From contig NZ_VXKQ01000016.1 in assembly GCF_008711465.1 (NCBI RefSeq), positions 18,447 to 82,446 of the forward strand: a stretch of DNA of 64,000 bases. The letters run 5' to 3'. Made by a program: the position numbers and the translations under genes. A model generated the notes under the pieces. It was not told where the DNA came from. It saw only the letters and a program-made list of their open reading frames with translations, and did no database searches. The stretch comes from Francisella sp. SYW-9 (GTDB taxonomy: Bacteria > Pseudomonadota > Gammaproteobacteria > Francisellales > Francisellaceae). Of the stretch, positions 56,075 to 64,000 are shown piece by piece (position 1 is the first letter of the stretch; each line of letters begins with the position of its first letter).

Positions 56075-58399
56075 ATGTCAGAAATCTTAAATGTTGTTCC
56101 TGTTATCCCTCTTAGAGATGTAGTTATATATCCATCAATGACTATCCCACTTAATGTTGGGCGCAAGAAGTCGATAGAAGCAGTTAAACAGGCATCGAAT
56201 AATTATAATAATTATATTCTATTAGCGACTCAAAAAAATGGAGCTAGCGCTGGCGATGTCGTAGATAATATCTATGATATAGCTACATTAGCTAAAATTG
56301 TCCAAATTATGAAGCTTCCTGATGGAAGCTTGAAAGTTATTGTTGAGGGTGTTGCAAAAAGATTAGTGTCGAAATACACACTAGAGAATGATTGTATATA
56401 TGCAAGTCTGGATAATCTACATATAGATGATAATTATAGTCCTAATCAAATAGATAAAGAGCTAAAAGCTATTTTACTATCTATTTCAGATTCACTTAAA
56501 AGGTTTGTTGATATTAGTGGTAAGGTTTCTAAGGAGACTTTGGCTACTTTAATAAATACTGAAGAGCCACATAAGTTTATCTATGAGGTTGCTACAATTC
56601 TTAATACAGAAATTGTTAAAAAACAAAAAATTCTTGAAGCATCAGATATAAAGAAAAAAGCTTTATTATTACTTTCATGTCTTTATGAAGAATTAGAAAT
56701 ACTTGAGCTAGAAGCTAAGATTAAAGATAGGGTTAAATCTCAAGTTGATAAAAATCAACGTGAGTATTATCTAAATGAGCAGGTTAAGGCTATTTATAAA
56801 GAGCTTGGAGAAGCTGACGAAGAGTCTGAAGTTTCTGCACTTAAAAAGAGAATAGAAAATACTAAGATGTCTGAAGAGGCGAAAGAAAAGTGCTTAAAGG
56901 AGCTTAAAAAGCTTAAAGCTATGCCTCCATCTTCTTCAGAATCAGCTGTATCAAGAAATTATATCGAAACTATTCTTTCTTTACCTTGGGGTAAAAGAGC
57001 AAAAGTTAAAAAGGATATTAACTTAGCTGAGAAAGTATTAGAAAAAGATCATTATGGTATTAAGAAAGTAAAAGAAAGAATACTTGAGCATTTGGCAGTT
57101 CAGATCAAAAGAGACAGCAACACAAAGGCTCCTATTTTATGTCTAGTAGGACCTCCAGGTGTTGGTAAAACATCTATAGGTCATTCTATAGCAAGAGCGA
57201 CTGGTCGTGAATATGTGCGTATGGCATTAGGCGGAGTTCGTGATGAATCTGAAATTAGAGGTCATCGTCGTACTTATATTGGTTCTATGCCAGGACAAAT
57301 TATCCAAAAGATAATTAAATCTAAAACAGAGAATCCTCTTTTCTTATTAGATGAGATTGATAAGGTTTCTTCTGATTTTAGAGGTGATCCTTCAGCAGCG
57401 TTATTAGAGGTGTTAGATCCAGAGCAAAATAATACTTTTAATGATCATTATCTTGAGATTGATTATGATTTATCAAAAGTAATGTTTGTTGCAACAGCTA
57501 ATTCTTTAGATATTGACCCTGCGTTAAGAGACAGATTAGAGATTATTAATTTATCTGGTTATACGGAGCTTGAAAAACAAGCTATTGCTAAGCAATATCT
57601 TGTACCAAAAGCCTTAGATAATAATGGTTTAACTAAGAAAGAAATCAATTTTACACCAAAAGCTATTTTGGATGTAGTTAGATACTATACTAGAGAAGCT
57701 GGAGTGAGAAATTTACAGCAAAAGATAGATGGGATTTGTCGCAAAGCTGTTAAGAATCTACTTAAAGATCCAGATCATGGCAAGATTTCTATAACACAAA
57801 AGAATCTTGAAGAATATCTAGGTGTTCATCAGTTTGATTACGGTGTTAAAAATGCTAAGGCAAAAGTAGGTCAAGTTACAGGTCTTGCTTGGACATCTGT
57901 AGGTGGTGAGCTTCTTACCATTGAGGCTCTAGCTATGCCTGGTAAAGGTAAGGTTAAATATACAGGTAGTCTAGGTGATGTAATGAAAGAATCTATTGAT
58001 GCGGCATTTAGTGTGATGCGTTCAATCTCTAAAGATTATAAGCTTGCTGATGATTTTTATGAGAAGAAAGATATTCACATTCATGTTCCAGAAGGTGCAA
58101 CTCCTAAAGATGGACCAAGTGCTGGTATTGCAATGACTACAGCGTTAGTTTCTGTTTATACAGATAAACCTGTAAGAAATGATATAGCAATGACTGGTGA
58201 GGTAACTTTACGAGGTGATGTATTACCAATTGGCGGTTTAAAAGAGAAGCTTTTGGCTGCTTTAAGAGGTGGAATTAAAGAGGTTTTGATACCTAAACAG
58301 AATGTTAAGAATTTAGCAGATGTTGATAAAGAAATTACAGAAAAACTCGAAATAACCCCTGTAAATAACATAAAAGAGGTCCTAGAAAAGGTTTTTTAG
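56075..58399 (+). CDS. lon: ATP-dependent protease La
   Basis: Lon degrades damaged and regulatory proteins. The 774 residues have an N-terminal substrate domain (about 1-200), a coiled region, the AAA+ module with [11 protein letters not shown] and the C-terminal protease domain with the catalytic Ser in [11 protein letters not shown] and Lys in [15 protein letters not shown] 56075 has AGGAG upstream. The usual heat-shock sigma promoter was not visible in the 27 bp before it. Confidence 0.97.
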   Translation: MSEILNVVPVIPLRDVVIYPSMTIPLNVGRKKSIEAVKQASNNYNNYILLATQKNGASAGDVVDNIYDIATLAKIVQIMKLPDGSLKVIVEGVAKRLVSKYTLENDCIYASLDNLHIDDNYSPNQIDKELKAILLSISDSLKRFVDISGKVSKETLATLINTEEPHKFIYEVATILNTEIVKKQKILEASDIKKKALLLLSCLYEELEILELEAKIKDRVKSQVDKNQREYYLNEQVKAIYKELGEADEESEVSALKKRIENTKMSEEAKEKCLKELKKLKAMPPSSSESAVSRNYIETILSLPWGKRAKVKKDINLAEKVLEKDHYGIKKVKERILEHLAVQIKRDSNTKAPILCLVGPPGVGKTSIGHSIARATGREYVRMALGGVRDESEIRGHRRTYIGSMPGQIIQKIIKSKTENPLFLLDEIDKVSSDFRGDPSAALLEVLDPEQNNTFNDHYLEIDYDLSKVMFVATANSLDIDPALRDRLEIINLSGYTELEKQAIAKQYLVPKALDNNGLTKKEINFTPKAILDVVRYYTREAGVRNLQQKIDGICRKAVKNLLKDPDHGKISITQKNLEEYLGVHQFDYGVKNAKAKVGQVTGLAWTSVGGELLTIEALAMPGKGKVKYTGSLGDVMKESIDAAFSVMRSISKDYKLADDFYEKKDIHIHVPEGATPKDGPSAGIAMTTALVSVYTDKPVRNDIAMTGEVTLRGDVLPIGGLKEKLLAALRGGIKEVLIPKQNVKNLADVDKEITEKLEITPVNNIKEVLEKVF

Positions 58400-58409
58400 T
58401 ATTTTTGTG

Positions 58410-58438
58410 TTGAAACCATATATTTTTAGTGTTATAAA
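58410..58438 (+). promoter_or_regulatory. Probable hupB promoter
   Basis: TTGAAA (58410..58415) and TATAAA (58433..58438) are 17 bp apart, about 45 bp before the HU gene start, which has AAAGGAG. HU is usually made at high level from its own promoter even in the lon operon context. Confidence 0.6.
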
Positions 58439-58483
58439 GTTAATTGGTAATATATCGATTTATAAACAAAAGGAGTTTTAAAG

Positions 58484-58756
58484 ATGAACAAAAGTGAACT
58501 AGTAAGTGCTATAGCTAAAGAAGCGGATGTTACTAAAGAAGTTGCTGGGAGTACTTTAGACGCTACTATTGAAGCGATTACTAAAGCTCTTAAGAAAGGC
58601 GATAGCGTAACACTTGTAGGATTTGGTACTTTCCAAGTTAAAGAAAGAAGTGCTAGAGAAGGTAGAAATCCTAAGACAGGAGAAACAATCCAAATCGCTG
58701 CTTCTAAGGTTCCAAGCTTCAAAGCTGGTAAAGGTCTTAAAGATGCAGTAAAATAA
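58484..58756 (+). CDS. hupB: DNA-binding protein HU-beta
   Basis: HU is a small histone-like protein that bends and compacts DNA. The 90 residues begin [16 protein letters not shown] and include [21 protein letters not shown], the DNA-contacting arm motif that defines the family. It follows lon by 84 bp and ends in a strong terminator, in the order lon-hupB-ppiD as in E. coli. Confidence 0.96.
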   Translation: MNKSELVSAIAKEADVTKEVAGSTLDATIEAITKALKKGDSVTLVGFGTFQVKERSAREGRNPKTGETIQIAASKVPSFKAGKGLKDAVK

Positions 58757-58784
58757 AAAAACTTTTAAAAAATTAGTTTTTTTT

Positions 58785-58816
58785 AAAGGGCATGCTTAAC
58801 AGTATGCCTTTTTTTT
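58785..58816 (+). terminator. Rho-independent terminator after hupB
   Basis: AAAGGGCATGC and GTATGCCTTT form a stem of about ten pairs (one or two G.U) around the loop TTAACA, followed by eight T residues. It lies 28 bp after the HU stop and is the clearest terminator in the window. Confidence 0.9.
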
Positions 58817-58867
58817 ATCTATAATATTTATAAATTTAAAAAGAGTTATTAATTTAAGGTTGAAAAA

Positions 58868-60310
58868 ATGTTGCAGTCTTTTAATGATAGACTAAAAGGA
58901 CCATTTACTTGGATCGTAGTTATTTCTATAAGTTTTATATTTGTGATTTCAGGTATGACTTTCTTTTTTACTAATCTAGGAGGAGGAAGTCGTGCTTATG
59001 TGGCAAAAGTTGGTGATAATGAGATAAGCTCTCAGCAGTTTCAGCAATATTCCCAAAATGCTAAAACTAAAGAGCAAAAAATCCAAGTTTTATCACAAAT
59101 GATAAATCAGTATTTAATACTAACAGCTGCACAAAAAAATATCGCAGTATCTAAGTTAGCATTACAGTCAGCTATTTTTAATAATCCAATGTTCTTTGGT
59201 AAAGATGGTAAGTTTTCTAGTGATAAGTTAAAGCAGGTTGTTGGATATCTTGGAGGTATGGATAAACTAGAGCAGCTATTATCACAAAATATACTAGCTA
59301 GTACGATTCCTCAAACAATAACTCAAACTTCATTTATAACTGATTATGAGAATAAATCATTATCAAGTATTTATTCTGTAGACAAGCAAATAAAATATAT
59401 TAAGATTCAGTCTAGTTCTTTAAAGTCACAGGTTAAACCAACTAATAAGGAATTAGAAAACTATTATCTTCAGCATAAAGCTGAATATGTTACTCCTGCG
59501 AGTAAAAAAATTAGTTATTTCATAATTGCAAAAGACAACTTTATTTCTAAAAATAAAGTTAGTGATGATGCATTGAAGAATTATTTTAATACTCATCAAG
59601 ATTTATTTACAAAGTTTGATGATAAAACTAAAAAGACTATAGCTAAAATTATTCAAAATAGAAAAGCATTAGAGCAGTTTAATTCTTATTCCCAAAATAT
59701 TGATAGTATTAAGTTTGGTAAACTAGAAACTAAATTAGGTAAAGCAAAAGTAGCAAATATTAGTAATAATGCTGACTCTTTATTAGATGGAATTAAAAAT
59801 AGCTTATTCTTTATAAATAATACTAAATACTATAGCTTACCTGTTTCTAGTGGCAAAATTCTTGTATATCAGGTAGATAGTTCAACATCTGCAACACAGC
59901 AAAAACTTGATCAAGTCAAAAGCACTATTACAAAAGCATATATAGAACAAAAGTCTCAAGAATTAGCTACGCAAAAGTCACAAAAGCTATTAAGTAATCT
60001 TGAGAGTGGTAAAAATGTGAATGAATCATTTAGTAAAGCTACTATATCTAGTGAGTCTAAAGCAAAAAACTTTTCTGAAGGATTTACTAATGATGTTCTC
60101 TTTAACAATAATAGTGAGTATCATCTTTATCAGGATAATAATAATGATACCTATATTTATAAAGTCACAAAAGTTGAGCCAGCTAAAACAGATAAGAAAA
60201 ATGGTATTCCTAGCCAAGTAACTAATACTTATAAGCAAGAAGAGTTAAACTTTTATTTACAAGCTCTTAGAAAAGATATCCCTGTTAAAGTTAATTATAA
60301 AAATATCTAA
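58868..60310 (+). CDS. ppiD: PpiD-like periplasmic chaperone without parvulin domain
   Basis: The N-terminal membrane anchor (about 14-36) and the SurA-like chaperone region (AKVGDNEISSQQFQQ) match E. coli PpiD. At about residue 247 (TNQ-like NTHQDLFTKFDD) the sequence continues directly with a segment that in E. coli PpiD follows the parvulin domain. The prolyl-isomerase domain is thus cleanly missing, which explains 480 residues instead of about 620. The protein is probably a chaperone only. It follows hupB after the terminator. Confidence 0.9.
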   Translation: MLQSFNDRLKGPFTWIVVISISFIFVISGMTFFFTNLGGGSRAYVAKVGDNEISSQQFQQYSQNAKTKEQKIQVLSQMINQYLILTAAQKNIAVSKLALQSAIFNNPMFFGKDGKFSSDKLKQVVGYLGGMDKLEQLLSQNILASTIPQTITQTSFITDYENKSLSSIYSVDKQIKYIKIQSSSLKSQVKPTNKELENYYLQHKAEYVTPASKKISYFIIAKDNFISKNKVSDDALKNYFNTHQDLFTKFDDKTKKTIAKIIQNRKALEQFNSYSQNIDSIKFGKLETKLGKAKVANISNNADSLLDGIKNSLFFINNTKYYSLPVSSGKILVYQVDSSTSATQQKLDQVKSTITKAYIEQKSQELATQKSQKLLSNLESGKNVNESFSKATISSESKAKNFSEGFTNDVLFNNNSEYHLYQDNNNDTYIYKVTKVEPAKTDKKNGIPSQVTNTYKQEELNFYLQALRKDIPVKVNYKNI

Positions 60311-61231
60311 ATGAATAAATCAATTTATGCGATAGCTGGACCAACAGCTTCTGGCAAAACATCTCTTTCAATATCTGTTGCTAAAAAGATTAACGCTGAA
60401 ATAATAAGTGTTGATTCTTCGCTTGTTTATAAAGGAATGGATATCGGTACTGCTAAGCCGACATTAGAAGAGCAAGCAGGTATAAAACATCATCTTATAG
60501 ATATTATAGAGCCTATGGACAATTTCTCTGTTGCAGACTTTATATCAAGCGTTAATAAGCTTAAAAAAGAAATATGGTCTAGAGGTAAAGAAGTTTTACT
60601 AGTTGGTGGGACTATGCTTTACTTTAAAGGGCTAATTGAAGGACTATCAAGTCTGCCAGAGAGTAATCCTGATATAAGGCAAACTCTAGAATTAGAGAAA
60701 AAATCTAAAGGGCTACAGTATCTTCATCAGCAGCTAAAAAAAATGGATCTCGAATCCGCACAAAAAATAAATCAAAATGATCAACAAAGGATCTTTCGAG
60801 CTTTAGAAGTGATTATGATAAGTGGTCAGAAATACTCTGAGCTTGTTAAAACTTCAAAAGTTGGTGGTTTAGAAGAAAAATTAAAACTTTGTGCTTTAGT
60901 TCCAAATGATAGATCAATACTTCATGAAAATATTGAGATTAGGTTTAAGCAGATGTTAGATCATGGTTTTTTAGATGAAGTTCAAGAGCTTAGAAAAAAT
61001 CCAAAACTGACAAAGAATACTACAGCTATTCGAAGTGTAGGGTATCGCCAAGCTTGGGAGTATTTAGATGGTGATATTAGCTATGATGAGTTTGTTAAAA
61101 AAGGAATCGTAGCAACACGCCAACTTGCAAAACGTCAGCTTACTTGGATTCGTAACTGGCAGAGTGAGATTGAAATAATAGATATGGAGCAAGAGAAATT
61201 AGAGTTAGCTCTAGCATACTTTGGTTTTTAA
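60311..61231 (+). CDS. miaA: tRNA dimethylallyltransferase
   Basis: MiaA adds a dimethylallyl group to A37 of tRNAs reading codons that begin with U. The P-loop [11 protein letters not shown] is at the start, [16 protein letters not shown] follows, and the 306-residue length is normal. It begins directly after the ppiD stop with no gap, so it is probably translated by coupling. The hfq gene follows 134 bp later with its own promoter; miaA-hfq-hflX is a conserved order. Confidence 0.96.
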   Translation: MNKSIYAIAGPTASGKTSLSISVAKKINAEIISVDSSLVYKGMDIGTAKPTLEEQAGIKHHLIDIIEPMDNFSVADFISSVNKLKKEIWSRGKEVLLVGGTMLYFKGLIEGLSSLPESNPDIRQTLELEKKSKGLQYLHQQLKKMDLESAQKINQNDQQRIFRALEVIMISGQKYSELVKTSKVGGLEEKLKLCALVPNDRSILHENIEIRFKQMLDHGFLDEVQELRKNPKLTKNTTAIRSVGYRQAWEYLDGDISYDEFVKKGIVATRQLAKRQLTWIRNWQSEIEIIDMEQEKLELALAYFGF

Positions 61232-61264
61232 AGTTTAAATATATATTTTGGTCTAAAATAAAAT

Positions 61265-61293
61265 TTGCTGATAAGTTTAAATATTGTTAGAAT
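61265..61293 (+). promoter_or_regulatory. hfq promoter
   Basis: TTGCTG (61265..61270) and TAGAAT (61288..61293) are 17 bp apart. Transcription would begin near 61300, right at a palindrome, AAGTTTAA-TTG-TTAAACTT (61302..61320). This dyad could be a 5' hairpin in the mRNA or an operator. The ATG of hfq has AAAGGAAG and lies about 65 bp further on. Confidence 0.65.
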
Positions 61294-61365
61294 ATACCGC
61301 GAAGTTTAATTGTTAAACTTGATAAAATAATAACTATAACAAAATAATTAAAAGGAAGTGAAACA

Positions 61366-61695
61366 ATGTCTAGAATATCATCTTTACAAGACCCATTTTT
61401 AAATGCTTTAAGAAAAGAGAAAGTAAGCGTATCAGTTTATCTTGTAAATGGAATCAAACTACAAGGTCAAGTAGAAGCTTTTGACCAATTCTGTATCGTA
61501 CTTAGAAATACTGTAAATCAAATGGTTTATAAGCATGCTATTTCAACTATCGTACCAGCTAAAAGTGTAAGAATGGTTTATAGCTCTTTTAACCCATATC
61601 ACCAAAATTCAAATGAAGAGCAAGATGAGAATGTTGCAGATGTTCATTCTGATGATCTTGAAGCTCAAGAGAATGAAGGTAATTCTAACGAATAA
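61366..61695 (+). CDS. hfq: RNA chaperone Hfq
   Basis: Hfq binds small RNAs and mRNAs and promotes their pairing. The Sm1 core ([28 protein letters not shown] split over the first 34 residues) and the Sm2 motif [11 protein letters not shown] are intact. The 109 residues end in a 40-residue acidic, Asn- and Glu-rich tail, which is long for the family. It has its own promoter with a palindrome at the start point and lies between miaA and hflX. Confidence 0.97.
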   Translation: MSRISSLQDPFLNALRKEKVSVSVYLVNGIKLQGQVEAFDQFCIVLRNTVNQMVYKHAISTIVPAKSVRMVYSSFNPYHQNSNEEQDENVADVHSDDLEAQENEGNSNE

Positions 61696-61783
61696 TAGCT
61701 CTTATATTTTCAAGTTGACTTATTTAAGTGAACCACTCATTTCTTAGATAAAATTTTCAAATATCTCTTATATTATATGTATC

Positions 61784-61801
61784 ATCTCCTGACGTGGAGA
61801 T
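61784..61801 (+). repeat. Short hairpin upstream of hflX
   Basis: ATCTCC and GGAGAT pair around TGACGT. It lies 178 bp before the hflX ATG in the 266 bp gap after hfq. No U-tract follows, so it is not a terminator; it may be a regulatory structure in the mRNA leader, or chance. Confidence 0.35.
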
Positions 61802-61866
61802 AATTAGCTGATATACTTATTTCAAACATATTTATAGTTAACTTAAATATATTTCGGAAACCGCTT

Positions 61867-61895
61867 TTGTTATCCTATTACTTTGATTGTAGGAT
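61867..61895 (+). promoter_or_regulatory. Possible hflX promoter
   Basis: TTGTTA (61867..61872) and TAGGAT (61890..61895) are 17 bp apart, about 66 bp before the hflX start. This suggests hflX can be transcribed apart from hfq, although read-through from hfq is also likely. Confidence 0.45.
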
Positions 61896-61961
61896 CTATG
61901 ATTAAGAGTTTTATGTCTCTTTTGGGTTAACTAATTATTTATTAGGAGCAGATTAGACTAA

Positions 61962-63281
61962 ATGGAATTTTTCCAATCTTATGAAGCAGGTAGCAAATGC
62001 CTACTTGTAAATATAAATTTTAAATATCATCGTGAACTTAATGCAGATTTAGCTGAGCTTGAAGGCTTAGTTTTAGCTGCTGATAAGGTAGTTTTAGAAA
62101 GTCTTGATTTTAATCATCCAGAACCTGATATCAAATACTTCTGTGGTATGGGTAAGATGGAGATGATAAAGAATAAAAGTGATGAAATAAAAGCAGATTT
62201 AGTAGTTTTTAATCACCCTTTAAGTCCATCTCAAGAGCGTAACATAGAGAAGTTGCTTGAATGTAAAATTATGGATAGAACCAGATTGATTCTAGAGATA
62301 TTTTCATTACGGGCTAAAACACACGAAGGTAAGCTTCAAGTTGAGCTTGCTCAGCTAAATTACCAATCAACACGTCTTGTAAAAGGTTGGACTCACTTAG
62401 AGAGACAAAAAGGTGGTATCGGTGTAAGAGGTGGTCCAGGTGAGACTCAATTAGAAATAGATAGGCGTTTAATTAGACAGAGAATCAAGCAAATTACGCA
62501 AAAACTTGATAAGGTAAAACATCATCGAGATCTAAGTAGATCTTCACGTAAGAAAAATAATATTCCAACTATTTCATTTGTGGGATATACAAATGCTGGT
62601 AAATCTACATTATTTAATAAAATTACAGATGCTCAGGTTTTAGCAAAAGATCAACTTTTTGCAACACTTGATCCCACGTTGCGTAAGGTAATAGTACCTA
62701 AATTAGGAGAAGTTATATTTTCTGATACAGTGGGCTTTATCAAAAACTTGCCACATGATTTAGTTGAGGCATTTCATGCAACTTTAGAGGAAGCTATAGA
62801 GTCTGATCTTTTAGTTCATGTTATTGATTATGCTGATGAAGATTATAAAAGTTATATTGAGCAAGTCGAAACAGTGCTAAAAGAGATTGGCATAGCAGAC
62901 AAAGAGATGATCTGTGTATATAACAAAATTGATAAGCTGGATGATATCACTCCAAGTTTTACCCAATTAGATGATTCTGAAAGTAGTGTAGTAGCTAGAG
63001 TTTATCTATCTGCGCAGACAGGTCAAGGTATAGATGAATTCTATGAAGCATTAGCTACATTTTTTAATAAGTCATGGGTAAATGGCACTTTAGAGTTACC
63101 ACCTAAATATTCAAAAGTTAGAGCTATGATGTATGAGCTTGGTGTTGTTGATAATGAAGATATTTCTGAGCAAGGTAATTATTTGCTAGATATAAAGATA
63201 TCTGAAGATGATTTTGAAAAGTTTAGCAGAGATTTTGACCTAGATTTAGGACAGTTCTTTGAAAAAGAAAAAATTAGTTAG
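61962..63281 (+). CDS. hflX: GTPase HflX
   Basis: HflX is a GTPase that binds ribosomes and can split them under stress. The N-terminal HflX domain (about 1-170) contains GGIGVRGGPGETQLE, and the G domain has G1 GYTNAGKST, G3 DTVGFI and G4 NKID. The 439-residue length is standard. AGGAGC is upstream of the ATG. It ends 5 bp before the convergent exported-protein gene. Confidence 0.95.
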   Translation: MEFFQSYEAGSKCLLVNINFKYHRELNADLAELEGLVLAADKVVLESLDFNHPEPDIKYFCGMGKMEMIKNKSDEIKADLVVFNHPLSPSQERNIEKLLECKIMDRTRLILEIFSLRAKTHEGKLQVELAQLNYQSTRLVKGWTHLERQKGGIGVRGGPGETQLEIDRRLIRQRIKQITQKLDKVKHHRDLSRSSRKKNNIPTISFVGYTNAGKSTLFNKITDAQVLAKDQLFATLDPTLRKVIVPKLGEVIFSDTVGFIKNLPHDLVEAFHATLEEAIESDLLVHVIDYADEDYKSYIEQVETVLKEIGIADKEMICVYNKIDKLDDITPSFTQLDDSESSVVARVYLSAQTGQGIDEFYEALATFFNKSWVNGTLELPPKYSKVRAMMYELGVVDNEDISEQGNYLLDIKISEDDFEKFSRDFDLDLGQFFEKEKIS

Positions 63282-63286
63282 ATGTT

Positions 63287-63988
63287 TTATTTTGAGAAAG
63301 GGTAATCTATTTTAATTAACTTGGTTGTTGATTCAGCCTTAGCACCATCTTTAAAGTACGCCGTATTATTAGTTTTAATTAATCCAATATTCTTACAATA
63401 AGTAGTTTTTGACGAGGTTTTAATTCCATTACTGGATGACGATGACACATTTTCAATTATGCAACTTTTATATATATTACTATTGAGTTTTATAGATTTA
63501 ATTTTACTATAACTATCTATTTCTTTATATTTGATAATATTGCCTTTTACGGTCTTTATATTTGATTCACTTTTTATAGGTTTATCAAAAACTATTTTTT
63601 TAGGTAGGTAAATTCCATCACTATATTTAAAGCTAGAATTTGAAGTATTTTCAATAGAATTAACACCTTTATTTGTTGGTGTTAATTCTGATGAAGAATA
63701 GAGGATGTTATTTTTATTATTACTTAATTTTACTTCTTGTATACAGTCTTTTTGATTATCTTTACAGTTAACAATATATTTGACTAGCTTAGAATTAGAG
63801 TTAGTATTACCTGATTTAATCTTAATTGTATATGTGTAGCGAGCTCCAATTTTAGAAGGTACATAATCCCAACCTAAATCTTCAGCAAAAGTTAAGTTAA
63901 AGCTAAAAACAAGTAATACACTAAATACCAAGGGTTTAGCAAATGCATTATCATATAAAAGAAGTATTCTGGTCAAGTATTTTATCAT
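63287..63988 (-). CDS. Exported protein of unknown function
   Basis: The 233 residues include a hydrophobic leader ending about residue 35 (VFSVLLVFSFNLTFA), after which the mature part is rich in Ser, Asn and Lys with several Cys (such as CKDNQKDC and a later KSCI). I recognise no domain. The gene starts 12 bp from the end of the window, so a longer start upstream cannot be excluded; a TTG near residue 19 is an alternative. It probably sits in the periplasm or outer membrane. Confidence 0.65.
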   Translation of the reverse strand: MIKYLTRILLLYDNAFAKPLVFSVLLVFSFNLTFAEDLGWDYVPSKIGARYTYTIKIKSGNTNSNSKLVKYIVNCKDNQKDCIQEVKLSNNKNNILYSSSELTPTNKGVNSIENTSNSSFKYSDGIYLPKKIVFDKPIKSESNIKTVKGNIIKYKEIDSYSKIKSIKLNSNIYKSCIIENVSSSSSNGIKTSSKTTYCKNIGLIKTNNTAYFKDGAKAESTTKLIKIDYPFSK

Positions 63989-64000
63989 TCTTAAAATACC

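Overview
This is a 64 kb piece of an AT-rich gammaproteobacterial chromosome that reads as Francisella or a close relative. The best marker is FopA (13619..14809), the Francisella outer-membrane OmpA-type protein. Supporting marks are a cyanophycin-synthetase gene followed by a lone Mur-ligase-like gene, a fused methionine permease/binding protein, an Hfq with a long acidic tail, and type IV pilus genes. Almost the whole window is housekeeping sequence. No tRNA, rRNA, insertion sequence, prophage or CRISPR array was seen.

Layout. 1-2.4 kb: end of a HAD phosphatase, a TauD-type oxygenase and an MFS transporter. 2.4-10.5 kb: DUF475 membrane protein, DUF3301 protein, a GST-like protein, alr, an APC permease, pheA, a YgjP-type metallohydrolase and sdaA. 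10.5-13.5 kb: a split suf cluster (sufS, A-type carrier, sufT) with coaD and a ferredoxin. 13.6-16.4 kb: fopA and asnS. 16.4-19.5 kb: pilC and pilB on the minus strand. 19.6-25.8 kb: GDPD, a CinA-like domain, cphA and its Mur-ligase partner. 25.9-32.3 kb, minus strand: SIMPL protein, ispF, double rhodanese, amino-acid permease, then plsY-metN-metIQ. 32.5-37.3 kb: tgt, a LysR regulator, a DMT transporter and two tandem isochorismatase-fold hydrolases. 37.7-41.2 kb, minus strand: a YihQ-type sulfoquinovosidase and a GPH transporter. 41.3-46.1 kb: yajC-secD-secF, then an SH3-like exported protein with rpoH. 46.6-50.8 kb: aroA, a yafS-like gene, rnhA, ansA and a carbonic anhydrase. 50.9-52.7 kb, minus strand: an NDH-2-like oxidoreductase and a membrane protein. 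52.8-64 kb: tig-clpP-clpX-lon-hupB-ppiD, miaA-hfq-hflX and an exported protein of unknown function.

The most interesting part is 33.6-37.7 kb. The DMT gene and the second hydrolase gene have upstream regions that align without a gap for 65 bp. They share three half-sites (TGTA.., TTACA, TGTAA), an LTTR-type T-N11-A dyad, and the same promoter, TTTACT-N16-TATCAT. This points to a small regulon of the neighbouring LysR protein. Both hydrolases carry Val where the family's catalytic Cys sits. Just downstream, 37338..37407 can fold as a long hairpin in which all five non-Watson-Crick pairs are G.U on the plus strand, with a C-rich loop; it may be an unannotated RNA.

The next operon is a compact sulfoquinovoside uptake and hydrolysis module: the YihQ residues for the sulfonate sugar are all present, but no sulfoglycolysis genes are in the window. 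Other oddities are a PpiD from which the parvulin domain is cleanly missing, a TauD-type oxygenase with Tyr in place of the first metal-binding His, and an IscR-like palindrome in front of sufS.
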